The notes beneath the pieces were generated by a model. The model did not search any database and had not been told where the DNA came from. It was given only the letters and a program-made list of their open reading frames with translations. Below are positions 33,831 through 42,418 of a stretch of DNA of 64,000 nucleotides, one piece after another. The position numbers and the translations under genes were made by a program. The DNA comes from JAVBTR01 sp031556065 (GTDB lineage Bacteria > Bacillota > Clostridia > Christensenellales > Aristaeellaceae): assembly GCA_031556065.1 (NCBI GenBank), contig JAVBTR010000054.1, forward strand, positions 90,366-154,365, written 5' to 3'. Numbering within the stretch: position 1 is the stretch's first letter; each line of letters opens with the position of its first letter.

Positions 33831-34883
33831 ATGAGTCAAGATAAAAAGAAGCGGGTGGATATTGGCGGCCAGGCGGTTATGGAAGGGGTTATGATGAAAG
33901 CCCCGGACGCTTATGCTGTATCCGTTCGCCGGCCCAATGGAAAGATCGTTATCAAGCGCACCAGCTATGTGCCCTTGTCTAAAAAGCATAAATGGATGGG
34001 TTGGCCTTTTATTCGAGGCATGGTGAACATGGCCCTTATGCTTTCAGAAGGCATGAAGACCTTGCAGCAATCCACCGACATGCTGGGCATTATGGATGAA
34101 GAACCCACTAAGTTCGAAAAATGGCTGGCGAAAAAACTGGGCAAGGGCATCGACAAAATCGTCATGGGCACCGCTGTAATCTTGGCTGTGGTTTTAGCTC
34201 TGGGGCTTTTCTTTATGCTGCCCCAAGCCATCGGTTCTTGGATTCGCACTGGCATTCAAAACAAATTAGTTGTAAACCTGCTGGAAGGCCTTGTCCGCAT
34301 CGGGATTCTTATCGGCTACATGATCTTCTGCGGCATGGTGCCCGATGTGCGCCGAACTTTTCAATACCATGGTGCCGAGCATAAAACCGTTTATTGCAAC
34401 GAAAACAGCAAGCCTCTTACCCCTGAAAATGCCGCTGAATATTCCACCCTGCATCCCCGCTGCGGCACCAGCTTCCTTTTAATCGTATTCATTCTGGCCT
34501 TTATTGTTTATACCATCTGCGCCTATAATGGCCCCGAATACATTCTGCGCCTATTAAGCCGTCTGGCTCTGCTTCCCCTTGTAGCGGGCATCAGCTATGA
34601 AGTGCTTAAAGGCTTGGCCCACAAAGACAATGCCCTGGTTCGCGCCCTGCGCTGGCCCGGCATGCAGCTTCAGCGGCTTACCACCAAGAAGCCGGACCTG
34701 AAAATGCTGGAAGTGGCTATCTGCTCTATGAATGTGGCTCTCTATGGTATGCCCAAGCATTTGACCCCCGATAAAGACGGCTGCGTTTATGTGGATTCCT
34801 ACGAAGAAACCCAGCCGGATTATGTGCCGCCTGTAAAGGAAGAAGCCCTTCAAGAAGATGAAAACGATTGCGATCTTACTTAA
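33831..34883 (+). CDS. yqhQ: DUF1385 membrane protein, YqhQ-like
   Basis: A 350-residue DUF1385 protein. The N-terminal block VDIGGQAVMEGVMMKAP and the central segment RRTFQYHGAEHKTVYCNE near residue 175, followed by LHPRCGTSFLLIV, are family hallmarks. Four to five membrane helices are visible between residues 105 and 260. The function of the family is unknown. It heads the prmC-prfA operon and overlaps prmC by 26 bases, a typical clostridial arrangement. Confidence 0.92.
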   Translation: MSQDKKKRVDIGGQAVMEGVMMKAPDAYAVSVRRPNGKIVIKRTSYVPLSKKHKWMGWPFIRGMVNMALMLSEGMKTLQQSTDMLGIMDEEPTKFEKWLAKKLGKGIDKIVMGTAVILAVVLALGLFFMLPQAIGSWIRTGIQNKLVVNLLEGLVRIGILIGYMIFCGMVPDVRRTFQYHGAEHKTVYCNENSKPLTPENAAEYSTLHPRCGTSFLLIVFILAFIVYTICAYNGPEYILRLLSRLALLPLVAGISYEVLKGLAHKDNALVRALRWPGMQLQRLTTKKPDLKMLEVAICSMNVALYGMPKHLTPDKDGCVYVDSYEETQPDYVPPVKEEALQEDENDCDLT

Positions 34884-35694
34884 AGAAGCCTACGAAAGGC
34901 TTTTAGCCGCCGGAGTGCCCGATCCGCTTTTAGACGCCCAGTACCTTCTGGGGGATATCCTAAAAGCCGGAAGGCTGGAGCTTGTTATAAACGGCGGCTC
35001 TCAGGTATCTCAAGAAACTCAGGCTTTGTTCGAAACTGCCCTTCAAAGGCGCGTTAAGCGGGAACCGCTTCAGCATATATTGGGCTATCAGCCCTTTGTG
35101 AACCTGAACATTAAAACAGATTCCCGTGCCCTGATCCCCCGCCCTGAAACGGAATTATTGGTGGAAAGGGCTTTGGAAGCGTTAAGCGCTTTTAACACGC
35201 CTAAGGTGCTGGATTTATGTACTGGCACAGGGGCTATCGGGCTGGCTATTAAAAAAAACGCCCCCCAAGCCCAGGTGACTTTATCCGATCTAAGTACCGA
35301 GGCTTTGACCTTGGCCCGTGAAAACGCCGCTTTGCTGGGGCTGGACGTTTCGTTTGCCCAAGGGGATTTGTTTACCCCCATTAAAGGGCAGACCTTCCAC
35401 CTGATTGTATCCAATCCGCCCTACATTCCTTTAGCGGTTTGTCAGGGGCTGAATGCGGAAGTCCAACAAGAGCCTCTTGTGGCCTTAAACGGCGGCGCAG
35501 ATGGGCTGGATTTCTACAGACGGATTGCCGCAAAGGCTCACACCCATTTGAAACCTGGCGGGGTCCTGCTCATGGAAATCGGCTACGACCAGGGTGAAAC
35601 CGTGCCTGAACTCTTTACACATGATTATGGGGACATTCAAGTTTTTAAAGATTACAGCCAGCTGAACCGCATGGTGCAGGCTAAGACAAAATAA
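34858..35694 (+). CDS. prmC: Release factor glutamine N5-methyltransferase PrmC
   Basis: A 278-residue methyltransferase that modifies the GGQ glutamine of release factors. The SAM-binding motif VLDLCTGTGAIGLA lies near residue 115 and the catalytic NPPY motif (IVSNPPYIPL) near residue 187. The N-terminal helical domain (about 1-80) contacts the release factor. It is followed after 12 bases by its substrate gene prfA. Confidence 0.97.
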   Translation: MKTIAILLKEAYERLLAAGVPDPLLDAQYLLGDILKAGRLELVINGGSQVSQETQALFETALQRRVKREPLQHILGYQPFVNLNIKTDSRALIPRPETELLVERALEALSAFNTPKVLDLCTGTGAIGLAIKKNAPQAQVTLSDLSTEALTLARENAALLGLDVSFAQGDLFTPIKGQTFHLIVSNPPYIPLAVCQGLNAEVQQEPLVALNGGADGLDFYRRIAAKAHTHLKPGGVLLMEIGYDQGETVPELFTHDYGDIQVFKDYSQLNRMVQAKTK

Positions 35695-35706
35695 ATCGGA
35701 GGAACC

Positions 35707-36768
35707 ATGTTCGAAAAATTCCAATGGATCATGGAACGGGAACAGGAATTAAGCACAGCTTTAAGCCAGCCAGATGTGCTAAGCGATCAGGCCAAATACC
35801 AAAAGCTCTTAAAAGAGCATGCCTATTTACAGCCCCAGGTGGAAGCCTGGCGGGCTTATGAAACCCTGCTGGCCCAAGAAAAGCAAGCAAAGGAAATGCT
35901 ATCCGATCCTGATTTGAGCGAAATGGCCGAGGAAGAATTAGAGGAGATTTCCACCCAAAAGGAAGCCATGGAAAAGGAGCTGCGGCTTCTGCTACTGCCC
36001 CGGGATCCCAATGCTGATCGCAACGTGATCATTGAAATTCGCGGCGGCGCTGGGGGCGATGAAGCCAGCCTTTTTGGTGCCATGATCATGCGCATGTATA
36101 TGCGCTACGGCGAACGCCATGGCTATAAGGTTGAACCCCTCTCCATGAACATGACGGAGCTTGGCGGGGTGAAGGAAGCGGTGTTCTCCATGACGGGAAC
36201 CGATGTCTATTCCCGTATGAAATACGAATCCGGTGTTCACCGGGTTCAGCGGGTGCCCACAACCGAATCCGGCGGCCGTATTCATACAAGCACTTGCACC
36301 GTGGCTGTAATGCCGGAAGCCGAGGATGTGGAAATATCCATTGAACCTAACGATTTGCGCATTGACTACTACCGTGCCTCCGGTGCAGGCGGCCAGCACG
36401 TTAACCGTACCGATTCCGCTGTACGCATTACCCACCTGCCCACAGGCTTTGTGGTAACCTGCCAGGACGAACGCAGCCAGATCAAGAACAAAGACAAGGC
36501 CATGCGGGTGCTTAAAACCCGTCTGTATGAAAAAATGCAGTCTGAGCAGGCCCAGGCTTACGCCGAAAACCGCAAGGATCAGGTAGGCACCGGAGATCGC
36601 TCGGAGCGCATCCGCACCTACAACTTCCCCCAAGGCCGGGTCACCGATCACCGCATTGGCCTGACCCTGTACCAGATCGACGATATTGTAGACGGGGATT
36701 TAGATGCCATTATTGATGCCCTATTAACCGAAGAACAAGCCCAAAAGCTTAAGGAGCTGGCTCTGTAA
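35707..36768 (+). CDS. prfA: Peptide chain release factor 1
   Basis: A 353-residue class I release factor that ends translation at UAA and UAG. The codon-recognition motif is PTT in HRVQRVPTTESGGRIHTS near residue 183, the RF1 type (PXT) rather than the SPF of RF2. The catalytic loop GAGGQHVNRTDSAVR carries the GGQ motif near residue 230. GGAGG precedes the ATG. Length is normal for RF1. Confidence 0.98.
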   Translation: MFEKFQWIMEREQELSTALSQPDVLSDQAKYQKLLKEHAYLQPQVEAWRAYETLLAQEKQAKEMLSDPDLSEMAEEELEEISTQKEAMEKELRLLLLPRDPNADRNVIIEIRGGAGGDEASLFGAMIMRMYMRYGERHGYKVEPLSMNMTELGGVKEAVFSMTGTDVYSRMKYESGVHRVQRVPTTESGGRIHTSTCTVAVMPEAEDVEISIEPNDLRIDYYRASGAGGQHVNRTDSAVRITHLPTGFVVTCQDERSQIKNKDKAMRVLKTRLYEKMQSEQAQAYAENRKDQVGTGDRSERIRTYNFPQGRVTDHRIGLTLYQIDDIVDGDLDAIIDALLTEEQAQKLKELAL

Positions 36769-37797
36769 ATGACTAAATGCCTTCCCTCAACTGAACAAGC
36801 CCTTAAGGAGGCCGCCGCCATTATCAAAGCAGGCGGCCTTGTGGCATTCCCCACCGAAACGGTTTACGGCCTTGGGGCCAACGCCCTGGATACTGACGCT
36901 GTGGAAAAGATATTCGAAGCCAAGCAACGCCCCCAAGACAACCCGCTGATCGTACATATCGCCGATCCCAAGGAAGCCCAAGCGCTTTGCATCGTCACCG
37001 AAACGGCAAAAAAGCTTATGGCTGCCTTTTTCCCTGGGCCGCTAACTCTTCTAATGAAAAAAAAACCCATTATTCCCGATCTGACCACCGCGGGGTTAGA
37101 TTCCGTTGGCATCCGTATGCCCAACCATCCGGTTGCTCTAGCCCTGATTAAAGAGGCGGGCCTCCCCATTGCTGCCCCCAGCGCCAATCGGTCCGGCAAG
37201 CCCAGCCCCACCAGCGCCCAGCACGTTTTAACGGATATGCAGGGACGTATTCCCATGATTTTAGACGGGGGCGACTGCCAGGTTGGGGTGGAATCCACAG
37301 TTCTTGATACCACCTCTGACCCGCCTACCATTTTGCGGCCCGGAGGCATCACCCGTGAAATGCTTTTAACCGTCCTGCCTTGTGTGAATATTGCCGATAG
37401 CATCATGCGGCCCCTTCGCCCCGATGAAAAGGCCCTTTCCCCCGGAATGCGCTACAAACACTATTCTCCTGAAGGTGCCCTTACCCTAGTAGAAGGAGAA
37501 AGGGCTTTAGAAGCCATGGCCCGGCTTTACGATAACAGCAGTTCCGCCTGTCTGTTTGCCTTTGAAGAAGATTTGCCCTTTCTTTGCGACCGCTACTGTT
37601 TATCCTTAGGCAGCCGCAATACCCCGGAAGAAATGGCCAGCCGCTTGTTTGCTCACCTTCGTCGTATGGATGACGAGGGCATCCGCCACATCTACTGCGT
37701 TACCATCGATACCAGCGGCATTGGTCTGGCTGTTATGAACCGTCTTGGCCGGGCTGCAGGCTTCCACTTTGTGAATGGAGAGGATGTGCTTAAATGA
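36769..37797 (+). CDS. tsaC: Threonylcarbamoyl-AMP synthase, Sua5/YwlC type
   Basis: A 342-residue enzyme for the first step of t6A37 tRNA modification, making threonylcarbamoyl-AMP from threonine, bicarbonate and ATP. The YrdC domain (about 1-200) contains AFPTETVYGLGANA, KQRPQDNPLIVHI and SANRSGKPSPTSA. The remaining 140 residues are the Sua5 C-terminal domain, starting after the SPGMRYKHYSP linker that caps the active site. It begins directly after the prfA stop and overlaps the next gene by four bases. Confidence 0.95.
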   Translation: MTKCLPSTEQALKEAAAIIKAGGLVAFPTETVYGLGANALDTDAVEKIFEAKQRPQDNPLIVHIADPKEAQALCIVTETAKKLMAAFFPGPLTLLMKKKPIIPDLTTAGLDSVGIRMPNHPVALALIKEAGLPIAAPSANRSGKPSPTSAQHVLTDMQGRIPMILDGGDCQVGVESTVLDTTSDPPTILRPGGITREMLLTVLPCVNIADSIMRPLRPDEKALSPGMRYKHYSPEGALTLVEGERALEAMARLYDNSSSACLFAFEEDLPFLCDRYCLSLGSRNTPEEMASRLFAHLRRMDDEGIRHIYCVTIDTSGIGLAVMNRLGRAAGFHFVNGEDVLK

Positions 37798-38192
37798 AGC
37801 TGCTCTTTATCTGCTCCGGCAATACCTGTCGCAGCCCCATGGCCATGTGTCTGGCCCAGAGCATGGGGTATGAAGCCCGTTCCGCCGGATTAAGGGTAGG
37901 CTGGCAGGGCATGCCCGCTTCAGACAATGCCCTTTTAGTTATGAAGGAAATGGGCTTGAGCTTATCCGCTCACCGCAGCGCCCAGGTAGATTTGGACGTG
38001 CTTTCATGGGCGGATAAAATCATCTCCATGACCCCGGAACATCTTTTAGCCCTTACCCAACGCTACCCTCAATTTGAGCAAAAGACCTCTGCCTTTCCTT
38101 CCCCTATATCCGATCCTTATGGCTATGGACCGGATATCTATCGCCGCACCGCGCAACAGATACAAACGCAATTAAAGGAGCTGGGCCTATGA
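37794..38192 (+). CDS. Low-molecular-weight phosphatase, protein-arginine phosphatase YwlE-like
   Basis: A 132-residue phosphatase of the low-molecular-weight tyrosine phosphatase fold. The active-site loop is CSGNTCRS (CX5RS) at residues 7-14, and SDPYGYG near residue 103 supplies the general acid aspartate. The threonine before the second cysteine (GNTC rather than GNIC) is the residue that gives Bacillus YwlE its preference for phospho-arginine. Position after a Sua5-type gene matches ywlC-ywlE linkage. Arginine phosphatase activity is therefore favoured but not proven; no McsB kinase is in the window. Confidence 0.85.
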   Translation: MKLLFICSGNTCRSPMAMCLAQSMGYEARSAGLRVGWQGMPASDNALLVMKEMGLSLSAHRSAQVDLDVLSWADKIISMTPEHLLALTQRYPQFEQKTSAFPSPISDPYGYGPDIYRRTAQQIQTQLKELGL

Positions 38193-39226
38193 CCAAACTA
38201 AAAAACGGCATGGTTCTCGCTATACGCAAAGCCATTAAAGAAGATGCTCAAGCCGTTTTAGATTACTTAAATCAGATAGGCGGCGAAAGCGACAACTTGC
38301 TTTTTGGCTTAAATGGGTTCCCTCTTTCCCAAGAAAGCGAAGCCATGTTCATCGATAGCCTCCAAGCAAGTAAAACCTCTGGCCTTTTTATCGGCCTGGT
38401 TGAAGAAGAAATTGTCAGTGTGGTAAGCCTCCAATCCCCGCCCAGAGAGCGTATTGCCCACCAGGCCGATCTGGCTATGTCCGTTAAAAAGAAATTCTGG
38501 CATTTAGGTATTGCCACTGCCATGCTCCGCCATGTGATCGATTTCGCCCGGCAAAGTGGCCAGCTGGAAGTACTCCACTTAGGCGTGCGGGCAGATAATA
38601 CCCGCGCTCTTAGCTTATACCGCCGGGTAGGCTTTGCCGAAATTGGCCGCTATCCCAAGTTTTTCAAAATCAAAGGTATCTATTATGATGAGATTTTGAT
38701 GAACCTGTATTTAAACCAACCCCGTCCTGTTGGCATCCTTATTCGCCCTATGTTTCAATCCGACATCGATGCCATTCTTAGTGCCTTCAAAGCCCAAGGC
38801 TGGGAAAAGCCTCGCTCCGTATTAGAAGAATACTATGAAAAAGCCGAAAAAGATGAACTAAGCGTGTTTGTAGCGCAAAAACAAGACCACATCGCAGGCT
38901 ACTGCATTCTCTACCCCAAGGCCCGCTCGGGCCCTTTCAAAGGCATTCCCGAGATTGCGGATTTTAACGTTTTTGAACCCCACCGTCGTCAGGGTATTGG
39001 TACCGCCCTGATCGATGCCGCCGAAAACGCCGCGCGTCTTGTTTCCCCTACCGTCACTTTAGGGGTGGGCCTTCATGCTGGTTATGGCGATGCGCAGCGG
39101 ATGTATGTTAAGCGGGGTTATATTCCCGACGGCAGCGGCCTTTGGTACCAGGACAAACCCCTCAAGCCCCATGCCTCCTGCCAGAATGATGATGATTTGG
39201 TGCTCTATTTATCGAAAAAACTGTGA
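38189..39226 (+). CDS. Tandem GNAT-family acetyltransferase
   Basis: A 345-residue protein with two GNAT domains, about residues 10-170 and 180-340. The first carries KKFWHLGIATAMLRHVI and NTRALSLYRRVGFAEIG. The second carries the acetyl-CoA loop PHRRQGIGTALIDAAE near residue 265 and a late MYVKRGYIPDG. Each fits N-acetyltransferase folds, but the substrate is unknown. It overlaps the phosphatase by four bases and closes the operon. Confidence 0.87.
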   Translation: MTKLKNGMVLAIRKAIKEDAQAVLDYLNQIGGESDNLLFGLNGFPLSQESEAMFIDSLQASKTSGLFIGLVEEEIVSVVSLQSPPRERIAHQADLAMSVKKKFWHLGIATAMLRHVIDFARQSGQLEVLHLGVRADNTRALSLYRRVGFAEIGRYPKFFKIKGIYYDEILMNLYLNQPRPVGILIRPMFQSDIDAILSAFKAQGWEKPRSVLEEYYEKAEKDELSVFVAQKQDHIAGYCILYPKARSGPFKGIPEIADFNVFEPHRRQGIGTALIDAAENAARLVSPTVTLGVGLHAGYGDAQRMYVKRGYIPDGSGLWYQDKPLKPHASCQNDDDLVLYLSKKL

Positions 39227-39244
39227 TTTTACGCGGTTTTGGGC

Positions 39245-39274
39245 TTGACAAGCACTGCCAATTTGTTATATGAT
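39245..39274 (+). promoter_or_regulatory. Promoter of the rplM-rpsI operon
   Basis: TTGACA and TATGAT are spaced by 18 bases, 125 bases before the rplM start, leaving room for a structured leader. Confidence 0.78.
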
Positions 39275-39284
39275 AGCCATTGGC

Positions 39285-39385
39285 ATCAATAGACTCCGCT
39301 AGCCCCGGGTTTTATTGAAACTTGGCGTTTCTTGTGCGACCATCACGTAGGAATGCAGACGTATTTTTCTTTTTACCTAATTTAA
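39285..39385 (+). ncRNA. Probable L13 ribosomal protein leader
   Basis: The 100-base untranslated stretch between promoter and rplM contains ATAGACTCCGCTAGCCC and a later TTGGCGTTTCTTGTGCGACC, in the position where Firmicutes carry the L13 autoregulatory leader bound by ribosomal protein L13. The fold was not computed, so the family call rests on position and general resemblance. Confidence 0.5.
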
Positions 39386-39398
39386 GGAGGAAGAACCT

Positions 39399-39830
39399 TT
39401 GAAGACGTTTATGCCTAAAGCAGACTCCATCGAGCGTAAGTGGTACGTTGTCGATGCAAGCGGCATGGTACTGGGCCGTCTGGCCAGCCAGGTTGCTAAT
39501 ATTCTCCGCGGCAAGAATAAGCCGATTTACACCCCCTTCGTGGATACTGGCGACTATGTCATCGTCATCAATGCCGAAAAGGCAATCTTGACTGGCAAAA
39601 AGCTAGATCAGAAGATTTACTACCATCACACCGGCTTCGCTGGCGGCTTGAAAGAAACCAAGTACCGCGATCTGATGGCTAACAAGCCTGAATTCGCCAT
39701 CAAGCACGCCGTTGTTGGCATGCTGCCCAAGGGCCCTCTTGGCCGCCAAATGGCCAAGAAGCTCAAGGTATACTCCGGCGCCGAGCATGAGCATGAAGCT
39801 CAAAAGCCCGAAGTGCTGGAACTGAAGTGA
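39399..39830 (+). CDS. rplM: 50S ribosomal protein L13
   Basis: A 143-residue L13 protein with the family opening MKTFMPKADSIERKWYVVDA, the central DTGDYVIVINAEK and the late MLPKGPLGRQMAKKLKVY. The start is TTG at 39399, set by AAGGAGG eight bases upstream and by the family N-terminus; the next ATG would remove four conserved residues. Confidence 0.98.
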   Translation: MKTFMPKADSIERKWYVVDASGMVLGRLASQVANILRGKNKPIYTPFVDTGDYVIVINAEKAILTGKKLDQKIYYHHTGFAGGLKETKYRDLMANKPEFAIKHAVVGMLPKGPLGRQMAKKLKVYSGAEHEHEAQKPEVLELK

Positions 39831-39850
39831 GCGAAAGGAGATAAAGTATC

Positions 39851-40243
39851 ATGGCTAAAGTAGATTACAATGCCGTTGGCCGCCGTAAGAAGGCTATCGC
39901 TCGCGTCCGTTTGGTGGCTGGCGAAGGCAAAATCATCATCAACAAGCGCGATATCGATAACTATTTCGGTCTGGAAACCCTTAAGATGACCGTTCGTCAG
40001 CCCCTGGTTCTTACCAACCAAGGCGGCTCCTTCGACGTTCTTGTAAACGTTAATGGCGGCGGCCTTACCGGCCAGGCCGGTGCCATCCGTCACGGCATCA
40101 GCCGCGCCCTTTGCAAGGCTGACCCGGAACTCCGTGGTGCCCTGAAAAAGGCTGGGTTCCTCACCCGCGATCCTCGTATGAAGGAGCGTAAAAAGTACGG
40201 CCTCAAAGCCGCCCGTCGCGCTCCTCAGTTCTCCAAGCGTTAA
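39851..40243 (+). CDS. rpsI: 30S ribosomal protein S9
   Basis: A 130-residue S9 protein with YNAVGRRKKAIARVRL at the start, GGLTGQAGAIRHGISRAL in the middle and the basic ending RRAPQFSKR that reaches the ribosomal P site. It follows rplM by 20 bases with AAAGGAG before the ATG. Confidence 0.98.
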   Translation: MAKVDYNAVGRRKKAIARVRLVAGEGKIIINKRDIDNYFGLETLKMTVRQPLVLTNQGGSFDVLVNVNGGGLTGQAGAIRHGISRALCKADPELRGALKKAGFLTRDPRMKERKKYGLKAARRAPQFSKR

Positions 40244-40267
40244 GCTGCGGAGTACAACATATTATTA

Positions 40268-40326
40268 CGAGAACCCCTTTCTTTTACGAAAAAGAAAGGG
40301 GTTCTCGCGCTCTCCTCAAAGAAAAC
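40268..40326. repeat. Hairpin repeat with conserved trailer, copy 2
   Basis: A perfect 17-bp stem, GAGAACCCCTTTCTTTT and its complement around an ACGA loop, is extended by one CG pair and followed by GCGCTCTCC and AAAGAAAAC. It matches the element at 29482 in layout and trailer although the stem middle differs by paired changes. It lies between rpsI and the convergent channel gene. Confidence 0.6.
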
Positions 40327-40342
40327 GTTATTTGGGGTTCTC

Positions 40343-41164
40343 TCATTTTAAATACGCTATGGTGTATGCACCGCCTACGAATACCGCACCGCCTAGTATG
40401 TTGCCGATGGTAACCGGAACCAGGCGAATGAGGAAGTTTGCGATGGTTAAGCCTTCCAGCTTTTCCTGGGAAAGGTTTAGTGTGTTCAAGGCTACTGCTA
40501 CATAGTTGGGGTTGGCTTTAGCCAAAAGCCCGGCGGTAATATAATACATATTGGCCACACAGTGTTCGAAACCCCCTTCGATAAACACGATCATGGGAAA
40601 CAGACAGCAGATCACCTTGCCGGCAGCCGTAGGAGACGCGGTGGCTGTCCAGATCGCCAGGCAAACCATTATGTTACATAGGATGCCAGAAAAAAAAGCG
40701 GAGCCTAAATCAATAGCGGTTTTATCGGCGGCGATTTTGAGGGTGTAAGCCCCTAGAAGGCCGCCATTTGCGCTCCATTGGGGGGTGAGGTAGGTAAGCA
40801 GAGCTACCAGCGCACCGCCCACGAAGTTGAACAGCCATACGATGGCCAGAAGGCGGAGAAATTGACGCCATTTAACCTTTTTTTGCAGGCATGAAACCAC
40901 CACCAGGCAATCCCCTGTAAACAGCTCCGCGCCGCAGAGCATTACCATAATAAGCCCTGTTGGGAACACCACGGAGGACACCAGCTTTTGCACCGCCGGG
41001 GATGTAAAGGCATGGGCCGCGGCGCTTGCTCCCATAGCCCCAAGGCCGATAAATGCCCCTGCCATTATGGCCAGAATCACCAGGCGTCTGAACCCCATGT
41101 TCGCCTTGTTAATACCGTTTTGCTCCATAATGGCAGGAATCTGCTGTGGGGTATTAATCGACAT
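40343..41164 (-). CDS. Formate/nitrite transporter family channel
   Basis: A 273-residue FNT-family membrane protein with six hydrophobic segments. GAFIGLGAMGASA near residue 38, LFTGDCLVVVSCLQKK near residue 85 and the late GNILGGAVFVGGAYTIAY match the FocA/NirC family. It probably moves formate or a similar small anion in this anaerobe; nitrite or hydrosulfide cannot be excluded. It stands alone, upstream neighbour nagA being 20 bases away on the same strand and possibly co-transcribed. Confidence 0.92.
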   Translation of the reverse strand: MSINTPQQIPAIMEQNGINKANMGFRRLVILAIMAGAFIGLGAMGASAAAHAFTSPAVQKLVSSVVFPTGLIMVMLCGAELFTGDCLVVVSCLQKKVKWRQFLRLLAIVWLFNFVGGALVALLTYLTPQWSANGGLLGAYTLKIAADKTAIDLGSAFFSGILCNIMVCLAIWTATASPTAAGKVICCLFPMIVFIEGGFEHCVANMYYITAGLLAKANPNYVAVALNTLNLSQEKLEGLTIANFLIRLVPVTIGNILGGAVFVGGAYTIAYLK

Positions 41165-41183
41165 TTGTATTCACCCTTATCTT

Positions 41184-42296
41184 TTAAATAATCGTTTGTA
41201 TATACTGCCACTGGCCATTAAAGCGGTTCAGGGGCACTTTTTCGCCTACCGCGATCACCCCACACTTGACTCCAATGGAATTCGCTGGGGCCATAGAGGC
41301 CATATACAGGGCATCTAAGAAGGGAATGCCGATGGATGCCAGGTTGGAAACAGCCTTGTGCAATAAAAGCGTGGAGCCTGCCAGCACACCGGAAGTCAGC
41401 CTGGCCGCGCCTGCCTCTACAAAAACATCCTGGCCTCCTAATTGATACTTCCCATCAGGCATGCCCGCAGCCTCCATGGCATCGGAAACCAGAACCATCC
41501 GTTCCTTGCCCTTGCAGCGGTATCCAATTTTGAGAATATCCGGGTGCACATGAACCAAATCCGCAATGAACTCCGTATAAAGCCGGTTATCGCACAGCGC
41601 CGCGCCGGGAACACCCGGCTCCCTATGGCTTAGGGGTGTTTGGGCGTTAAAGGTATGGGTCACATGGGCAGCGCCCGCTTTGGCGGCTTCATGCACCGTT
41701 TGCCCATCGGCGCAGGTGTGGCCAATGGATACGGTGACTCCGCGCTGTGTTACCTGCTCAATAAATTCCATGGCCCCATCAAGCTCCGGGGCAAGGGTAA
41801 TCAGCTGGACAATACCTGCACACTCCTTTGTCATGGCATCAAAAGCGGCCATGGAAGGAGGCGTGAAAAATTCCTTTAATTGGGCACCGCACCGTAAGCC
41901 ATTCATAAAAGGCGCTTCCATATGTGCCCCAAGAACGATGGCCCCATCGGGTTCTGGGTTGTCCATAACAGCCTTAATACCCCGAAGGGCCTTTAAAGTA
42001 TCTTCAACAGAGGCGCTCATAGTGGTGGGGCAAAAAGCCTGCACGCCTACTTTTTTAAGCTCCCGGCTCATGTGGCGTACTGCCTCTTCCCCATGCATGG
42101 TGTCCTGCCCCTTAAAGGCGTGAATGTGTACATCCACAAAGCCCTGGGTCAGAAAATCCCCTGCAAAATCCAGAATGTCTTCACCCGCTTGAGGCGGGAT
42201 GCCGCTTTTGATGAGCACAATTTTGCCATTTTCAATTCGAAGATCGGTATTCACAAATGCCCCATCCAAATAGGCATACGCGTTGGTTAATAACAT
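41184..42296 (-). CDS. nagA: N-acetylglucosamine-6-phosphate deacetylase
   Basis: A 370-residue amidohydrolase-fold enzyme that deacetylates GlcNAc-6-phosphate for amino-sugar catabolism or cell-wall recycling. Metal-binding segments are GFVDVHIHAFKG near residue 55, SIGHTCADG near residue 185 and VTHTFNAQTPL near residue 205; the catalytic aspartate lies in VLVSDAMEAAG near residue 265. The ATG at 42296 follows GGAGGG; the open frame extends 40 codons upstream through the promoter and is not coding. No nagB is adjacent. Confidence 0.94.
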   Translation of the reverse strand: MLLTNAYAYLDGAFVNTDLRIENGKIVLIKSGIPPQAGEDILDFAGDFLTQGFVDVHIHAFKGQDTMHGEEAVRHMSRELKKVGVQAFCPTTMSASVEDTLKALRGIKAVMDNPEPDGAIVLGAHMEAPFMNGLRCGAQLKEFFTPPSMAAFDAMTKECAGIVQLITLAPELDGAMEFIEQVTQRGVTVSIGHTCADGQTVHEAAKAGAAHVTHTFNAQTPLSHREPGVPGAALCDNRLYTEFIADLVHVHPDILKIGYRCKGKERMVLVSDAMEAAGMPDGKYQLGGQDVFVEAGAARLTSGVLAGSTLLLHKAVSNLASIGIPFLDALYMASMAPANSIGVKCGVIAVGEKVPLNRFNGQWQYIQTII

Positions 42297-42315
42297 CAAA
42301 TCACCCTCCACGCCT

Positions 42316-42324
42316 ATTATAGCA
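42316..42324 (-). promoter_or_regulatory. Extended -10 promoter of nagA
   Basis: On the minus strand TGCTATAAT lies 19 bases before the nagA start. No good -35 is present at normal spacing. Confidence 0.55.
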
Positions 42325-42338
42325 TAGAGGGTGATAAA

Positions 42339-42408
42339 ATGGTACTCGGAGCCTGCGGTTGCCCGAAAGGAACAGCTTTGACGCTGAAACCGTAGATGGG
42401 CTTTTTCA
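42339..42408. repeat. Intergenic repeat, copy 2
   Basis: It begins ATGGTAC and ends CGCTGAAACCGTAGATGGGC followed by TTTTTCA, matching the ends of the segment at 16517-16569, but with a longer middle. It lies between the 3' end of the exported protein gene and the nagA promoter. Confidence 0.45.
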
Positions 42409-42418
42409 GTAACCATCC

